Assembly (NCBI GenBank): GCA_900316925.1
Contig: ONEU01000069.1
Coordinates: 1-14,545 of the forward strand
Source of the DNA: an uncultured Eubacteriales bacterium
GTDB lineage: Bacteria; Bacillota; Clostridia; Oscillospirales; Acutalibacteraceae
Length of the DNA: 14,545 nucleotides
Direction of reading: 5' to 3'
The notes under the pieces were generated by a model. It had not been told where the DNA came from. It made no database searches and saw nothing but the letters and a program-made list of their open reading frames with translations. How positions within the stretch are numbered: position 1 is the first letter of the stretch; every line of letters begins with the position of its first letter. This document shows, piece after piece, positions 6,025 to 13,789 of the stretch. The translations under genes were made by a program, and so were the position numbers.

Positions 6025-6909
6025 TCAGGTCTGATCAAAGAAATCGTTGTAGTCGTCTTTTTCTTTGGTCTCGTCCCGGAAAACGATCTCGCCGGTATCG
6101 GTATCTGACATCCGGGGAGCCGCGGGACGTTCGGGCGGTGCTGCGGGCGGCGGAACCGGCTCTTCGGGAGCTATGCCGGACTGCTGCAGCTTTTTCTTGG
6201 AGTGGATACTGGTGAAGATGACTGCCAGGATGGCTGTCACACCCAGCGTGACGAGAATGATGCCCCAGATCAGGAAGATCCAGTCATCGTTACCCTTGGT
6301 TTTATCCTCTTTGATTTTTTTCAGAGCCTCATCCTCGTTGCCGAAGAAGGAGACGTTGCTCCATTTCTGGCCGGAGACGCTGCTGTTTTTGAGCTTCTCC
6401 CAATCTTCGGAGGTCAGGGTGCTGTTATCGGAATATTCATAGCCGGAAAGCTCCACGGAAGTTTCCTGGGAGCTCTCTTCCTGCCGGGAATAGGGGTCAG
6501 GGTCGTAGCTTGTTTCCTCGCTGCTTTGAGGGTAGTAAGGGTCAGAGGATTCGTCGGGTTCTTCATAGCTGTATTCCGGTTCAGAGCTTTCTGTCGGCTC
6601 CACATACGGGTCGGAGCTCTCCTCATAGGGGTCGGAGCTTTCCTCCTCGTAGGAATACTGCGGTTCCTCCGAGTCCTGCGGATCCCACGATTCCTGGGGG
6701 TCTTCGGACGTAATGTCTTCGTAGCTGCTCTCAACAGGATCGGGTTCGTCATTGCTATAAGGGTCTTCCACATTGGTGCTGCTTTCTTCGTAATAGGGTT
6801 CTTCGGTTTCATCACCAGGCTCTGCATGAACGGCCAGTGTGCCGATACAAAGCGAGACGATCACCATATTCAGCAGAAGCAATCGGATAAAACTTTTCTT
6901 GTGTTTCAT
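6025..6909 (-). CDS. Secreted acidic Ser/Glu/Pro/Tyr-rich single-pass membrane protein
   Basis: 294 aa, function unknown. Residues 1-29 form a signal peptide (basic MKHKKSFIR, hydrophobic core, likely cut after VHA). Residues 30-155 are low-complexity and strongly acidic, with repeats such as EESSDPY, and should be disordered outside the cell. A small ordered segment (about 156-200) is followed by one transmembrane helix (210-232). The cytoplasmic tail starts SKKK, is proline-rich at 249-265 and ends in acidic residues. The layout suggests a surface stalk or sensor anchored near the membrane. AAAGGGG lies 7 bp before the ATG and a promoter is at 6961-6990. Low-complexity surface proteins evolve fast, so the lack of a recognisable family is no surprise. 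Confidence 0.85.
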   Translation of the reverse strand: MKHKKSFIRLLLLNMVIVSLCIGTLAVHAEPGDETEEPYYEESSTNVEDPYSNDEPDPVESSYEDITSEDPQESWDPQDSEEPQYSYEEESSDPYEESSDPYVEPTESSEPEYSYEEPDESSDPYYPQSSEETSYDPDPYSRQEESSQETSVELSGYEYSDNSTLTSEDWEKLKNSSVSGQKWSNVSFFGNEDEALKKIKEDKTKGNDDWIFLIWGIILVTLGVTAILAVIFTSIHSKKKLQQSGIAPEEPVPPPAAPPERPAAPRMSDTDTGEIVFRDETKEKDDYNDFFDQT

Positions 6910-6960
6910 ACGGCGTCCCCTTTAAAATCACTCAAGCGGTTTGATTCCTTACCTCATCAT

Positions 6961-6990
6961 ATCATAACATAAGACGACAGGTTTTTACAA
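6961..6990 (-). promoter_or_regulatory. Promoter of the acidic membrane-protein gene
   Basis: TTGTAA (6990-6985), 18-bp spacer, TATGAT (6966-6961) on the minus strand, 51 bp before the start codon. Weaker than the other promoters here but well placed. Confidence 0.6.
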
Positions 6991-7063
6991 CAACTTTTTG
7001 ATAATTCTGCAAAATAAAGATTTATCCTCTTGATTCCCAAAATTTAATGTTGATATTCACCAT

Positions 7064-7089
7064 ATTTCCGGCGTCTGATGACCGGAAAT
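7064..7089. other. Hairpin downstream of the B6 kinase gene
   Basis: ATTTCCGG (7064-7071) pairs with CCGGAAAT (7082-7089), a perfect 8-bp stem with a 10-nt loop, 52 bp after the kinase stop. The T run is on the plus side, the wrong side for the minus-strand kinase, so its role as the kinase terminator is doubtful. Confidence 0.45.
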
Positions 7090-7141
7090 TTTCTCAAAGC
7101 GGAAGTCATCCCCAGTGTATCACCCACCGGAGCGGAAAATG

Positions 7142-7969
7142 TTACCGGATCAGATCACCGAGGATTTCTTCAAAGCAGACGCCGTCCTCTGTGGGGACGT
7201 GCAGCGCATCCGAGACGGCAATTGCCTTACCGACGAATCCCGCAGCCTTTTCGACGGAAGTCTGCAGGTCCACGCCGTTCACCCGGTCAGCGGCGATAAT
7301 GGAAGCGAACACATCACCCGTACCGGCGTGAGGCGTACCGGTGCAGGGAGTTGTGACGGAAGAGAGACGGCCGTCGGCATGACAGATGAGGTTGCGGATA
7401 TTATCTCCCTCCGGGATACCGGTGATGACCATATTCTGAGCACCGCAGTCACGGAGACGCCGGCTGATTTCCAGCAGTTCCCGATCCGCGAAGGCGCCCT
7501 CGTGATACGGCACGCCGGAGATAATACAGGCTTCGGTGAGATTGGGGGTGATGATGGAGGACAGGGGCAGCAGCTTCCTGATATCCCGGCAAAGCTCGTC
7601 GTCGATTGTAGCGTAAGGCTTGCCGTTATCACCCATCACGGGGTCAACGATGACGGCGGTATGTTCACCGGCAAAACGGCGCAGAAAATCGAGGATCAGC
7701 TCCACCTGACGGACGGAGCCGAGGAAACCGGTATAAATACCGTCGAAGGACAGTCCGAGCTTTTCCCATTTGAGATAGTATGCCTTCATTTTATCGGTAT
7801 AATCATCGAAAAAATAATCCGGATAGCCGGTATGGTTGGAAAGCACTGCGGTTGGCAGAGCGCAGCACTGTATTTTCATTGCCGAGATGATCGGCACCGA
7901 CACGGTCAGCGAGCATCTGCCGAACCCCGAAAAATCATTGATGACCGCCATTCTTTTCTGTCTTTTCAT
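7142..7969 (-). CDS. Pyridoxal/pyridoxamine kinase (PfkB superfamily)
   Basis: 275 aa, matching PdxK/PdxY-type kinases that phosphorylate vitamin B6 vitamers with ATP to give pyridoxal or pyridoxamine phosphate in the salvage pathway. NDFSGFGRCSLTVSVPIISA (11-30) is the N-terminal substrate-side block. DPVMGDNGKPY (109-119) and TPNLTEA (141-147) are family signatures, and GTGDVF (216-221) carries the catalytic base D219. The ATG at 7969 follows GAGGAAGAGGA with short spacing; Met7 is an alternative. It is a single-gene unit with a near-perfect promoter. Exact vitamer preference cannot be read from sequence, and some homologues act on hydroxymethylpyrimidine. Confidence 0.93.
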   Translation of the reverse strand: MKRQKRMAVINDFSGFGRCSLTVSVPIISAMKIQCCALPTAVLSNHTGYPDYFFDDYTDKMKAYYLKWEKLGLSFDGIYTGFLGSVRQVELILDFLRRFAGEHTAVIVDPVMGDNGKPYATIDDELCRDIRKLLPLSSIITPNLTEACIISGVPYHEGAFADRELLEISRRLRDCGAQNMVITGIPEGDNIRNLICHADGRLSSVTTPCTGTPHAGTGDVFASIIAADRVNGVDLQTSVEKAAGFVGKAIAVSDALHVPTEDGVCFEEILGDLIR

Positions 7970-8023
7970 TCCTCTTCCTCACATCTGCGCAGATCACGCG
8001 CCCAAACCAATTGATACGAACCT

Positions 8024-8052
8024 ATCATATTACAAACCACCTTATCTGTCAA
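8024..8052 (-). promoter_or_regulatory. Promoter of the B6 kinase gene
   Basis: TTGACA (8052-8047), 17-bp spacer, TATGAT (8029-8024) on the minus strand, 54 bp before the start codon. A small palindrome TCTGCGCAGA lies in the leader at about 7984-7993. Confidence 0.85.
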
Positions 8053-8161
8053 GCTTCGCGGCGCAGAGCCTGCGCACCCGTGTCACGCTGTCGTTCGCTT
8101 ACGCTCACTCTGTACATTTAGGGAGAAACTGCTATGTTGCTAACATCCGGCACGGCACAGC

Positions 8162-8216
8162 AAGGCTGGTCTTTCAAAACCTGAAATTTCCGTCTGCTAT
8201 CAAAATACCCGTGCCT
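8162..8216 (+). repeat. Dispersed intergenic repeat, copy C (diverged)
   Basis: Shares GGCTGGTCTTTCA at its start and TACCCGTGCCTG at its end with copies A and B. The interior is about three-quarters identical by eye, and the length is the same within one base. Confidence 0.75.
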
Positions 8217-8271
8217 GCTTTTCCCGAAATGAGGATACACCAATTTTTTTCTGGGGAGTTATTGTTGCGGG

Positions 8272-8311
8272 GCGGTTTTCCGGGGGAAACCCTTTTCCGG
8301 CGGAAAACCGC
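8272..8311. repeat. Perfect 10-bp inverted repeat
   Basis: GCGGTTTTCC (8272-8281) and GGAAAACCGC (8302-8311) are exact complements around a 20-nt loop. No T run follows on either strand. It may be a stem of the larger element bounded by repeat copies C and D. Confidence 0.6.
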
Positions 8312-8336
8312 TGAGTGAATCTGTGGATGCTCCGGC

Positions 8337-8374
8337 AAAAAAAGCACGGTTACTCAATTCGGAGTATCCGTGCT
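8337..8374 (-). terminator. Terminator-like hairpin, minus strand
   Basis: AGCACGGNTACTC pairs with GAGTANCCGTGCT (13 bp with one T-T mismatch), and seven T follow on the minus strand (complement of 8337-8343). It is 215 bp beyond the sugar transferase stop, so it would act as a backstop for that operon unless it ends an unseen transcript. Confidence 0.65.
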
Positions 8375-8483
8375 AATGATTATGGTTTTCATACCATCAA
8401 GCATATTACTGTTTTCAATCTGACTTGATTATCTGCAATCATTCTGTTTGTACCGAAAAACGAATGTTCACTTACAACAAAAC

Positions 8484-8540
8484 AGGCACGGGTACTGTGA
8501 GCAGAAACACCGTGCCTGAAAGTTTGCATAAACCAGCCGG
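8484..8540 (-). repeat. Dispersed intergenic repeat, copy D (inverted), terminator-like
   Basis: Read on the minus strand it starts CTTACCGGCTGGT and ends AGTACCCGTGCCTGTTTTG, matching the ends of copies A-C. Its interior differs: AGGCACGG (8484-8491) pairs with CCGTGCCT (8510-8517). On the minus strand this gives a hairpin followed by GTTTTGTTGT, about 70 bp after the sugar transferase stop, so this copy may serve as that operon's first terminator. A GC hairpin (GCAGCCC 8544-8550 with GGGCTGC 8556-8562) sits next to it, as at copy B. Confidence 0.7.
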
Positions 8541-8589
8541 TAAGCAGCCCCCTGAGGGCTGCGGCGGCGGACAGAGAAAATAATCGGCG

Positions 8590-9267
8590 CTATATTACGG
8601 CGAAGAAGGTCTGGAACATGAGCTTGATGTCGTAGAAGAAGTTGAAGCGCCTGATGTATTGGAGATTGTAGTCCATCTTCTGCGGGAGAACGGTGTTGAT
8701 ATAGACGTCATCCGGATTCTCAGCACCGTTGAGCAGCTTTTCCTCGTCCTTGAATCTGATGCTCGCAAGAGAAGTGATGCCCGCAGGCATCAGCAGCGTC
8801 GCCATCATCTCGTCGGTGTAGCGGTCAACATATCGCTCCACCTCCGGCCGGGTGCCGACAAAGCTCATGTCGCCCTTCAGCACATTGAATAACTGCGGCA
8901 GCTCGTCCAGACGGCACTTCCGCAGAAATCTGCCGGCTTTCGTTACACGGCTGTCGTGACTGACGGTGACCTGTGTGCCGAGCTGCTCGGCATTGGTGAC
9001 CATCGTGCGGAACTTCACAATCCGGAATACCCTGCCGTATTTCGTCACACGGCGCTGCAGAAAGAATACACCGCCTTTGGAATCACATTTGATCCATATC
9101 GCTATGATCAGCATGAACGGCAGCGCAATTACCGTCAGAATTATTGCTGCCACAAGATCAAAGATCCGCTTGAGCACCAGACTGCCGGTTCTGTGCCGCA
9201 ACAGCTCGTAATACGGCTTCACGGCCTCTTTCTGAAACGCGGCAGGCAGTTTTTCCCATTTTTTCAT
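8590..9267 (-). CDS. Sugar-1-phosphate transferase (WcaJ/RfbP-type, membrane-bound)
   Basis: 225 aa, the size of the compact bacterial sugar transferase domain. These enzymes move a sugar phosphate from a nucleotide sugar to undecaprenyl phosphate, the first step of capsule, exopolysaccharide or glycan assembly at the inner face of the membrane. A re-entrant membrane helix (KRIFDLVAAIILTVIALP, 33-50) is followed by FRIVKFRTM (81-89), RLDELPQLFNVLKGDMSFVG (119-138) with the catalytic Asp-Glu pair D121-E122, then TRPEV in place of the common PRPEV. It starts 9 bp after the upstream gene's stop, with TAAGGTG as a modest ribosome-binding site, so it is the last gene of an operon with the activase pair. 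No other glycan genes are in the window, so the sugar and the polymer are unknown. Confidence 0.93.
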   Translation of the reverse strand: MKKWEKLPAAFQKEAVKPYYELLRHRTGSLVLKRIFDLVAAIILTVIALPFMLIIAIWIKCDSKGGVFFLQRRVTKYGRVFRIVKFRTMVTNAEQLGTQVTVSHDSRVTKAGRFLRKCRLDELPQLFNVLKGDMSFVGTRPEVERYVDRYTDEMMATLLMPAGITSLASIRFKDEEKLLNGAENPDDVYINTVLPQKMDYNLQYIRRFNFFYDIKLMFQTFFAVI

Positions 9268-9276
9268 CGCTGCACC

Positions 9277-10620
9277 TTATACTGTCGCTTCCGTTTTCTT
9301 GACGGGCTTCACCTTGACCGGCGCTTTTTCCTCAGCCTTCTCCTGCTCGGCAAGAGATTTGTTCAGCTGCTCCTTCGCAACGGCCAGCATCAGCTTGATG
9401 CGGTTCTCCTGATTGACTCTCGGCGCACCGGGGTCGTAGTCAATGGCCACAATGTTGGCACGCTCGTCCTGCTGCTTGATCTTGCGGATCATGCCCTTGC
9501 CGTTGATGTGGTTGGGCAGACAGCCAAAGGGCTGGGTGCAGACAATGTTCTCAAAGCCGCATTCCACCAGCTCCAGCATCTCTCCCGTGAGCAGCCATCC
9601 CTCACCCATCTTGCTGCCGTAGCCCACAAAGCCCTTCACCAGGGATTTGGTATGGTGGTAACGGGTGATGGGTCGGAAGCCGAATTTTACCTGGCTGTTG
9701 ATGACCAGGGTCTCCAGATCGAGCAGATAGTTCATCAGCTTCTGTACCACGATATACTTGGCCTTGCTGCCGCCGTAGAGCTTGTAATCCTCCAGACGGT
9801 TGTCCACCTTGAACATGGCAAAGCCTAAGATACCCGGCAGATTGACCTCACAGCCCTGATCGTAGAGGAATTTCTCCAGATCGTTGTTGCCGAGACTGGA
9901 GTATTTCACATAGATCTCACCCACAATGCCCACCTTGACCTTGGGGGTGCGCTTTACGGGAATCTCGGAGAAATCCTTGGCGATGCTGTCGAGGTTGACA
10001 GCCAGCTCACGGCGGGTAAAGCCGTGGCCGCTGGCGAGGATATCCTTGAGCTTTTCCGTCCACTTCTCAATGAGAGCGGCACTGTCGCCCTTGTGGATCT
10101 CGTAGGGCTTCACCTGGTTGTCGAGATTCATAATCAGGTCGCCGTACAGACCGCCGGCGGCAATGCGGCGCAGCATGGGGATTGTGATCTTGAAGCCGCT
10201 GTTCTTTTCCAGACCGGACATATTCAGCGAAATGACCGGCACCTTTTCAAAACCGGCCTTCACCAGTGCCTTTCGCAGCAGATGGATATAGTTGGAGGCT
10301 CTGCAGCCGCCGCCTGTCTGGGTGATGAGCAGGGCTGTCTTGTTGACGTCGTATTTGCCGCTCTGCAGGGCATGGATGAACTGGCCGATGGCGAGAATGG
10401 CCGGATAACAGGTGTCGTTGTGGACATATTTGAGTCCCACCTGGGCAATCTCGGGACCGTCGGTTTCAAGCAGCTCCGCCTTGTAACCGTAGTGCAGAAA
10501 GACGTTCTTGATGATCGTGAAATGGATCTTGGCCATCATTGGCAGCAGGATCGTGTATTCCTTTTTCATCTCTTTTGTAAACAGCAGTCTGCCGGTTTTA
10601 TCATATACCAATTCGGCCAT
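9277..10620 (-). CDS. 2-hydroxyacyl-CoA dehydratase (HgdB)-like partner of the activase
   Basis: 447 aa from the third of three ATG codons, which lies 7 bp after AGGAGG; the first ATG at 10626 is only 1 bp from it. It corresponds to the C-terminal part of ~1400-aa activase-dehydratase proteins of Clostridia (COG3581-like). Candidate iron-sulfur ligands are C71 (HNDTCYPA), C106 (GGGCRASN), C361 and C367 (CTQPFGCLPNHINGKG). By family analogy it would take low-potential electrons from the ATP-driven activase and reduce a substrate, which is unknown; the CoA part of the usual name is inherited and unproven. The tail (about 415-447) is a Lys/Glu/Pro-rich low-complexity extension. It follows the activase by a short gap in a different frame, with its own ribosome-binding site. 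Confidence 0.85.
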   Translation of the reverse strand: MAELVYDKTGRLLFTKEMKKEYTILLPMMAKIHFTIIKNVFLHYGYKAELLETDGPEIAQVGLKYVHNDTCYPAILAIGQFIHALQSGKYDVNKTALLITQTGGGCRASNYIHLLRKALVKAGFEKVPVISLNMSGLEKNSGFKITIPMLRRIAAGGLYGDLIMNLDNQVKPYEIHKGDSAALIEKWTEKLKDILASGHGFTRRELAVNLDSIAKDFSEIPVKRTPKVKVGIVGEIYVKYSSLGNNDLEKFLYDQGCEVNLPGILGFAMFKVDNRLEDYKLYGGSKAKYIVVQKLMNYLLDLETLVINSQVKFGFRPITRYHHTKSLVKGFVGYGSKMGEGWLLTGEMLELVECGFENIVCTQPFGCLPNHINGKGMIRKIKQQDERANIVAIDYDPGAPRVNQENRIKLMLAVAKEQLNKSLAEQEKAEEKAPVKVKPVKKTEATV

Positions 10621-10649
10621 CATCATACCTCCTGTAAATGGGGCTTCTG

Positions 10650-13559
10650 TCAGGACTTCCGGCTCTCCATGGTAGCCAGCAGGCTCCTCAGACGGATCTT
10701 GACAGCGCCGAGGTTTGTAATTTCATCAATTTTGATCTGTGTATAGATTCTGCCGTTGCGTTCGAGGATGGCGCGCACTTCATCGGTGGTGATGGCGTCC
10801 ACGCCGCAGCCGAAGGAAACGAGCTGTACGAGGTTCATGTTATCGTGACGGCTCACATATTCCGCAGCGGCATACATTCTGGAATGATAGGTCCACTGGT
10901 TGAGCACGCCGGTTTTAGCCTTGCCCTCATAGCGGCTGACCACATCCTCCGAGACGATTGCCACGTCAAAGCTGGTGATGAGCTTGTCGATGCCGTGGTT
11001 GATTTCGGGATCGGCGTGATAGGGACGGCCGGCCAGAACGATGATATTCTTGCCCTGTTCTTCGGCACGGGCAATGATATCGTCACCAAAGGCGCGCACC
11101 TTGGCAAGATAGTCCTCGTATGCCTGATAAGCGGCTCTGGAGGCTTCCTTGACCCCCTTGAGGGTGACATCGGGATAGTATTTCTGTAATTCGGCGAGCA
11201 TCTTCTTGGGGAAGTCCTTGGGACGGTGGATACCCACAAATTCATGGAAGAAGCGGATGTTCTCGATCTCCCGGACGTTGGCGAAGATGACCTCGGGATA
11301 GTAGGCAACAACCGGGCAGTTGTAATGATTGTCACCGAGATGCTCATCGAAGTTGTAGGACATACAGGGATAGAAGATATCCTTGAGGCCGTTGTCCAGA
11401 AGCCACTGGATATGGCCGTGCATGAGCTTGGCGGGGAAGCAGACGGTATCGGAGGGGATGGTCTGCTGACCGTGCAGGTAGAGCTTGCGGTTGGAGAACG
11501 GTGATACAACCACCTCAAAGCCCAACTTCGTGAGGAAGGTGTGCCAGAACGGCAGCAGCTCAAACATATTCAGCCCCAGGGGAATGCCGATTCTGCCACG
11601 TTTGCCGGGCTGGGGAGTATATTCCTGCAGGAGCCTGAGCTTATATTGATAGATGTTCATACTGTCATCGGGGGATTTTTTCGTCACGGGACGTTCACAG
11701 CGGTTGCCGGCGATGAATTTCCTGCCGTCGCTGAACGTGTTGACGGTGAGGCGGCAGTTATTGCTGCAGCCGCCGCAGTTCACGGAACGGATCTCGTGCT
11801 TGAAGCTTTCCAGCTGCTGTGCGGTGAGGATCGCGGAGCTGTCCGTCTTACACATTTCCTTCGCATAGAGAGCCGCACCGTAGGCGCCCATCAGACCGGA
11901 GATCTCCGGGCGGATGACGTTGGTGCCCATCTCCTGTTCAAAGGCGCGGAGAACGGCGTCATTCAGGAAGGTGCCGCCCTGTACCACGATCTTCTTGCCG
12001 AGTTCGGAGGGACTTGCCACACGGATGACCTTGTAGAGGGCGTTCTTGACGACGCTCAGGCACAGGCCGGAGGAGATATCCTCAATGGTGGCGCCGTCCT
12101 TCTGCGCCTGCTTGACCGACGAGTTCATAAACACCGTGCAGCGGGAGCCCAGGTCAACGGGCTGTTTTGCCAGCAGTCCCAGCTCGGCGAACTGTTCCGA
12201 GGTATAGCCCAGGGCGTTGGCAAAGGTCTGTAAAAACGAGCCGCAGCCGGAGGAACAGGCTTCGTTAAGGAAGATATTGTCGATCACACCATTGCGGATC
12301 TTGAAGCATTTGATGTCCTGACCGCCGATGTCGATGATAAACTCCACATCCGGCATAAAGCTCTTGGCGGCCGTCAGATGGGCGATGGTCTCCACGACGC
12401 CCAGATCGACGCTGAATGCATTTTTGATGATCTCTTCGCCGTAGCCGGTCACCGCCGAGCCGGCAATCTTCACCTGCGGGTTGATCTCATAGATATGGGT
12501 GAGGAAGTCCTTGACGATGGGCACGGGATTACCGCTGTTGGACAGGTATTCCGAATACAGCAGGGTACCGTCCTTGGAGGCCGCCACGCCCTTGACGGTG
12601 GTGGAGCCTGCGTCAATGCCCAGATAGACTTCTCCCCGGTAGTCCTTCAGCGTTCCCTTTTTCACGGTAGCCTGCGCATGGCGCTTGCGGAACGCATCCA
12701 GCTCCTCTTTATTTCTGAACAGCGGCTTATTGAAGGCAAAGTTGCCGGAGCCGCGGTAGGTCGCGATTTTTTCGATGGCTTTATCCAGATCCACTGCTTT
12801 CTCCGCACACAGGGCCGCTCCCATGGAGACATAATAGAGGGAGTTTTCGGGGCATATCCCCTTGGTATGGAGCGCCTTGTCAAAGCCGAGACGGAGCTGC
12901 GGCAGGAAGGTGAGCGGGCCGCCGAGATAGACGATATTTCCCTTGATCTCTCTTCCCTGTGCCAGACCGGCAATGGTCTGGTTCACCACCGCCATAAAGA
13001 TGCTGGCGGCAATATCGGCCTTCTGAGCGCCCTGGTTGAGCAGCGGCTGGATATCCGTTTTGGCGAACACGCCGCAGCGGGATGCAATGGTATAGGTTTT
13101 TTCATGGCGGGCGGCCAGGCCGTCCAGTTCTTCGATGGGGACATTCAGCAGCGTGGCCATCTGGTCAATGAAAGCGCCCGTACCGCCGGCACAGGAGCCG
13201 TTCATCCGGACCTCCATGCCGCCCGACAGGAACAGGATCTTTGCATCCTCACCGCCGAGTTCAATGACCACATCCGTTTTGGGGATGAAGGTATTCGCCG
13301 CCACTCTGGTGGCGTAGACCTCCTGAATGAAGTCGATCCCGCACACATCTGCCACGCCCATGCCTGCTGAGCCTGACATGGCAATCAGAGCATTATCTGC
13401 CTGGGGAAGTTCCTTTCTCACCTTCTGCAAGAGCTCAGAGATCTTGTCGGTGATCTGGGAATAATGCCTTTCGTAGGTTTGATAGAGCAAGTGATTGTTT
13501 TCATCCAGCGCCACGCATTTCACCGTCGTGGAACCGATATCAAGGCCAATTCTGATCAT
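10650..13559 (-). CDS. Double acyl-CoA dehydratase activase (BadF/HgdC-type) with DUF2229 region
   Basis: 969 aa. Two actin-like ATPase modules come in tandem: 2-256 (GLDIGSTTVK at 5-14; cluster cysteines C123 in GSCAGGTGAF and C162 in SRCGVFAK) and 311-568 (GIDAGSTTVKG; C435/C439 in EACSSGCGSF and C474 in SRCTVFMN). In HgdC-type activators such cysteines bind one [4Fe-4S] cluster shared by a dimer. Here one chain may make a pseudo-dimer with two cluster sites. A CGGCSNNC motif (595-602) with C621 suggests another iron-sulfur site. Residues ~655-960 are a DUF2229/HgdB-like region. Role by analogy: ATP-driven electron transfer to the partner encoded downstream. The start at 13559 has a GGAAAGGGTG-type site and gives the ATPase motif at once. 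It heads an operon with the next two genes. Substrate unknown. Confidence 0.9.
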   Translation of the reverse strand: MIRIGLDIGSTTVKCVALDENNHLLYQTYERHYSQITDKISELLQKVRKELPQADNALIAMSGSAGMGVADVCGIDFIQEVYATRVAANTFIPKTDVVIELGGEDAKILFLSGGMEVRMNGSCAGGTGAFIDQMATLLNVPIEELDGLAARHEKTYTIASRCGVFAKTDIQPLLNQGAQKADIAASIFMAVVNQTIAGLAQGREIKGNIVYLGGPLTFLPQLRLGFDKALHTKGICPENSLYYVSMGAALCAEKAVDLDKAIEKIATYRGSGNFAFNKPLFRNKEELDAFRKRHAQATVKKGTLKDYRGEVYLGIDAGSTTVKGVAASKDGTLLYSEYLSNSGNPVPIVKDFLTHIYEINPQVKIAGSAVTGYGEEIIKNAFSVDLGVVETIAHLTAAKSFMPDVEFIIDIGGQDIKCFKIRNGVIDNIFLNEACSSGCGSFLQTFANALGYTSEQFAELGLLAKQPVDLGSRCTVFMNSSVKQAQKDGATIEDISSGLCLSVVKNALYKVIRVASPSELGKKIVVQGGTFLNDAVLRAFEQEMGTNVIRPEISGLMGAYGAALYAKEMCKTDSSAILTAQQLESFKHEIRSVNCGGCSNNCRLTVNTFSDGRKFIAGNRCERPVTKKSPDDSMNIYQYKLRLLQEYTPQPGKRGRIGIPLGLNMFELLPFWHTFLTKLGFEVVVSPFSNRKLYLHGQQTIPSDTVCFPAKLMHGHIQWLLDNGLKDIFYPCMSYNFDEHLGDNHYNCPVVAYYPEVIFANVREIENIRFFHEFVGIHRPKDFPKKMLAELQKYYPDVTLKGVKEASRAAYQAYEDYLAKVRAFGDDIIARAEEQGKNIIVLAGRPYHADPEINHGIDKLITSFDVAIVSEDVVSRYEGKAKTGVLNQWTYHSRMYAAAEYVSRHDNMNLVQLVSFGCGVDAITTDEVRAILERNGRIYTQIKIDEITNLGAVKIRLRSLLATMESRKS

Positions 13560-13607
13560 TCAGGTACTTCACCCTTTCCTATTGCTGAACCTGCATATAC
13601 TCTACTT

Positions 13608-13613
13608 ATTATA
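13608..13613 (-). promoter_or_regulatory. Probable -10 element for the activase operon
   Basis: TATAAT on the minus strand, 48 bp upstream of the activase start. No convincing -35 hexamer lies 16-18 bp before it (nearest AATCAT), so an activator or a weak basal promoter is possible. Confidence 0.45.
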
Positions 13614-13723
13614 CTGATTATTTCTTAACTATGATTCCTGTAGAGAATTAAAACTCTGAAAAGACTACCATATCCTATGCGGTGACAAAAAGCGGAAATC
13701 CATACCGGTTTTTTTATACAGCA

Positions 13724-13752
13724 TTGACAAAGTATGGCAGGATCAGTACAAT
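13724..13752 (+). promoter_or_regulatory. Promoter of the lipoprotein gene
   Basis: TTGACA (13724-13729), 17-bp spacer, TACAAT (13747-13752), 37 bp before the ATG. It is divergent from the activase operon; the 230-bp region 13560-13789 holds both promoters and no gene. Confidence 0.85.
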
Positions 13753-13789
13753 GGAGACAAAGGAAATATCCTGAAAGGAAGTGTATTTT

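Larger units (their letters stand above)
8053..8589. other. 537-bp intergenic region rich in repeats and hairpins
   Basis: No credible gene. It holds two copies of the dispersed repeat in opposite orientation (8162-8216 and 8484-8540), a perfect 10-bp inverted repeat (8272-8311), a terminator-like hairpin with seven T on the minus strand (8337-8374), and a GC hairpin (8544-8562). A palindromic GCGCA...TGCGC occurs near 8060-8075. A 160-aa open frame across 7836-8318 is not supported: it has no ribosome-binding site, runs through the repeat and overlaps the kinase gene. Confidence 0.7.

Noticed and set aside
7836..8318. 160-aa plus-strand open frame
   Set aside because: It overlaps the 5' part of the kinase gene and its promoter, crosses a repeat copy and a hairpin, and has no start signal.
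10621..10652. Frameshift breaking one ~1400-aa activase gene into two
   Set aside because: The downstream gene has a well-placed AGGAGG and start, and the break falls between domains, so a genuine two-gene arrangement is more likely. A sequencing error cannot be fully excluded.
12378..13370. Long plus-strand open frames opposite the activase and transketolase genes (also 4235-5119 and others)
   Set aside because: They are antisense shadows of strongly conserved minus-strand genes in GC-rich codons, with no ribosome-binding sites.
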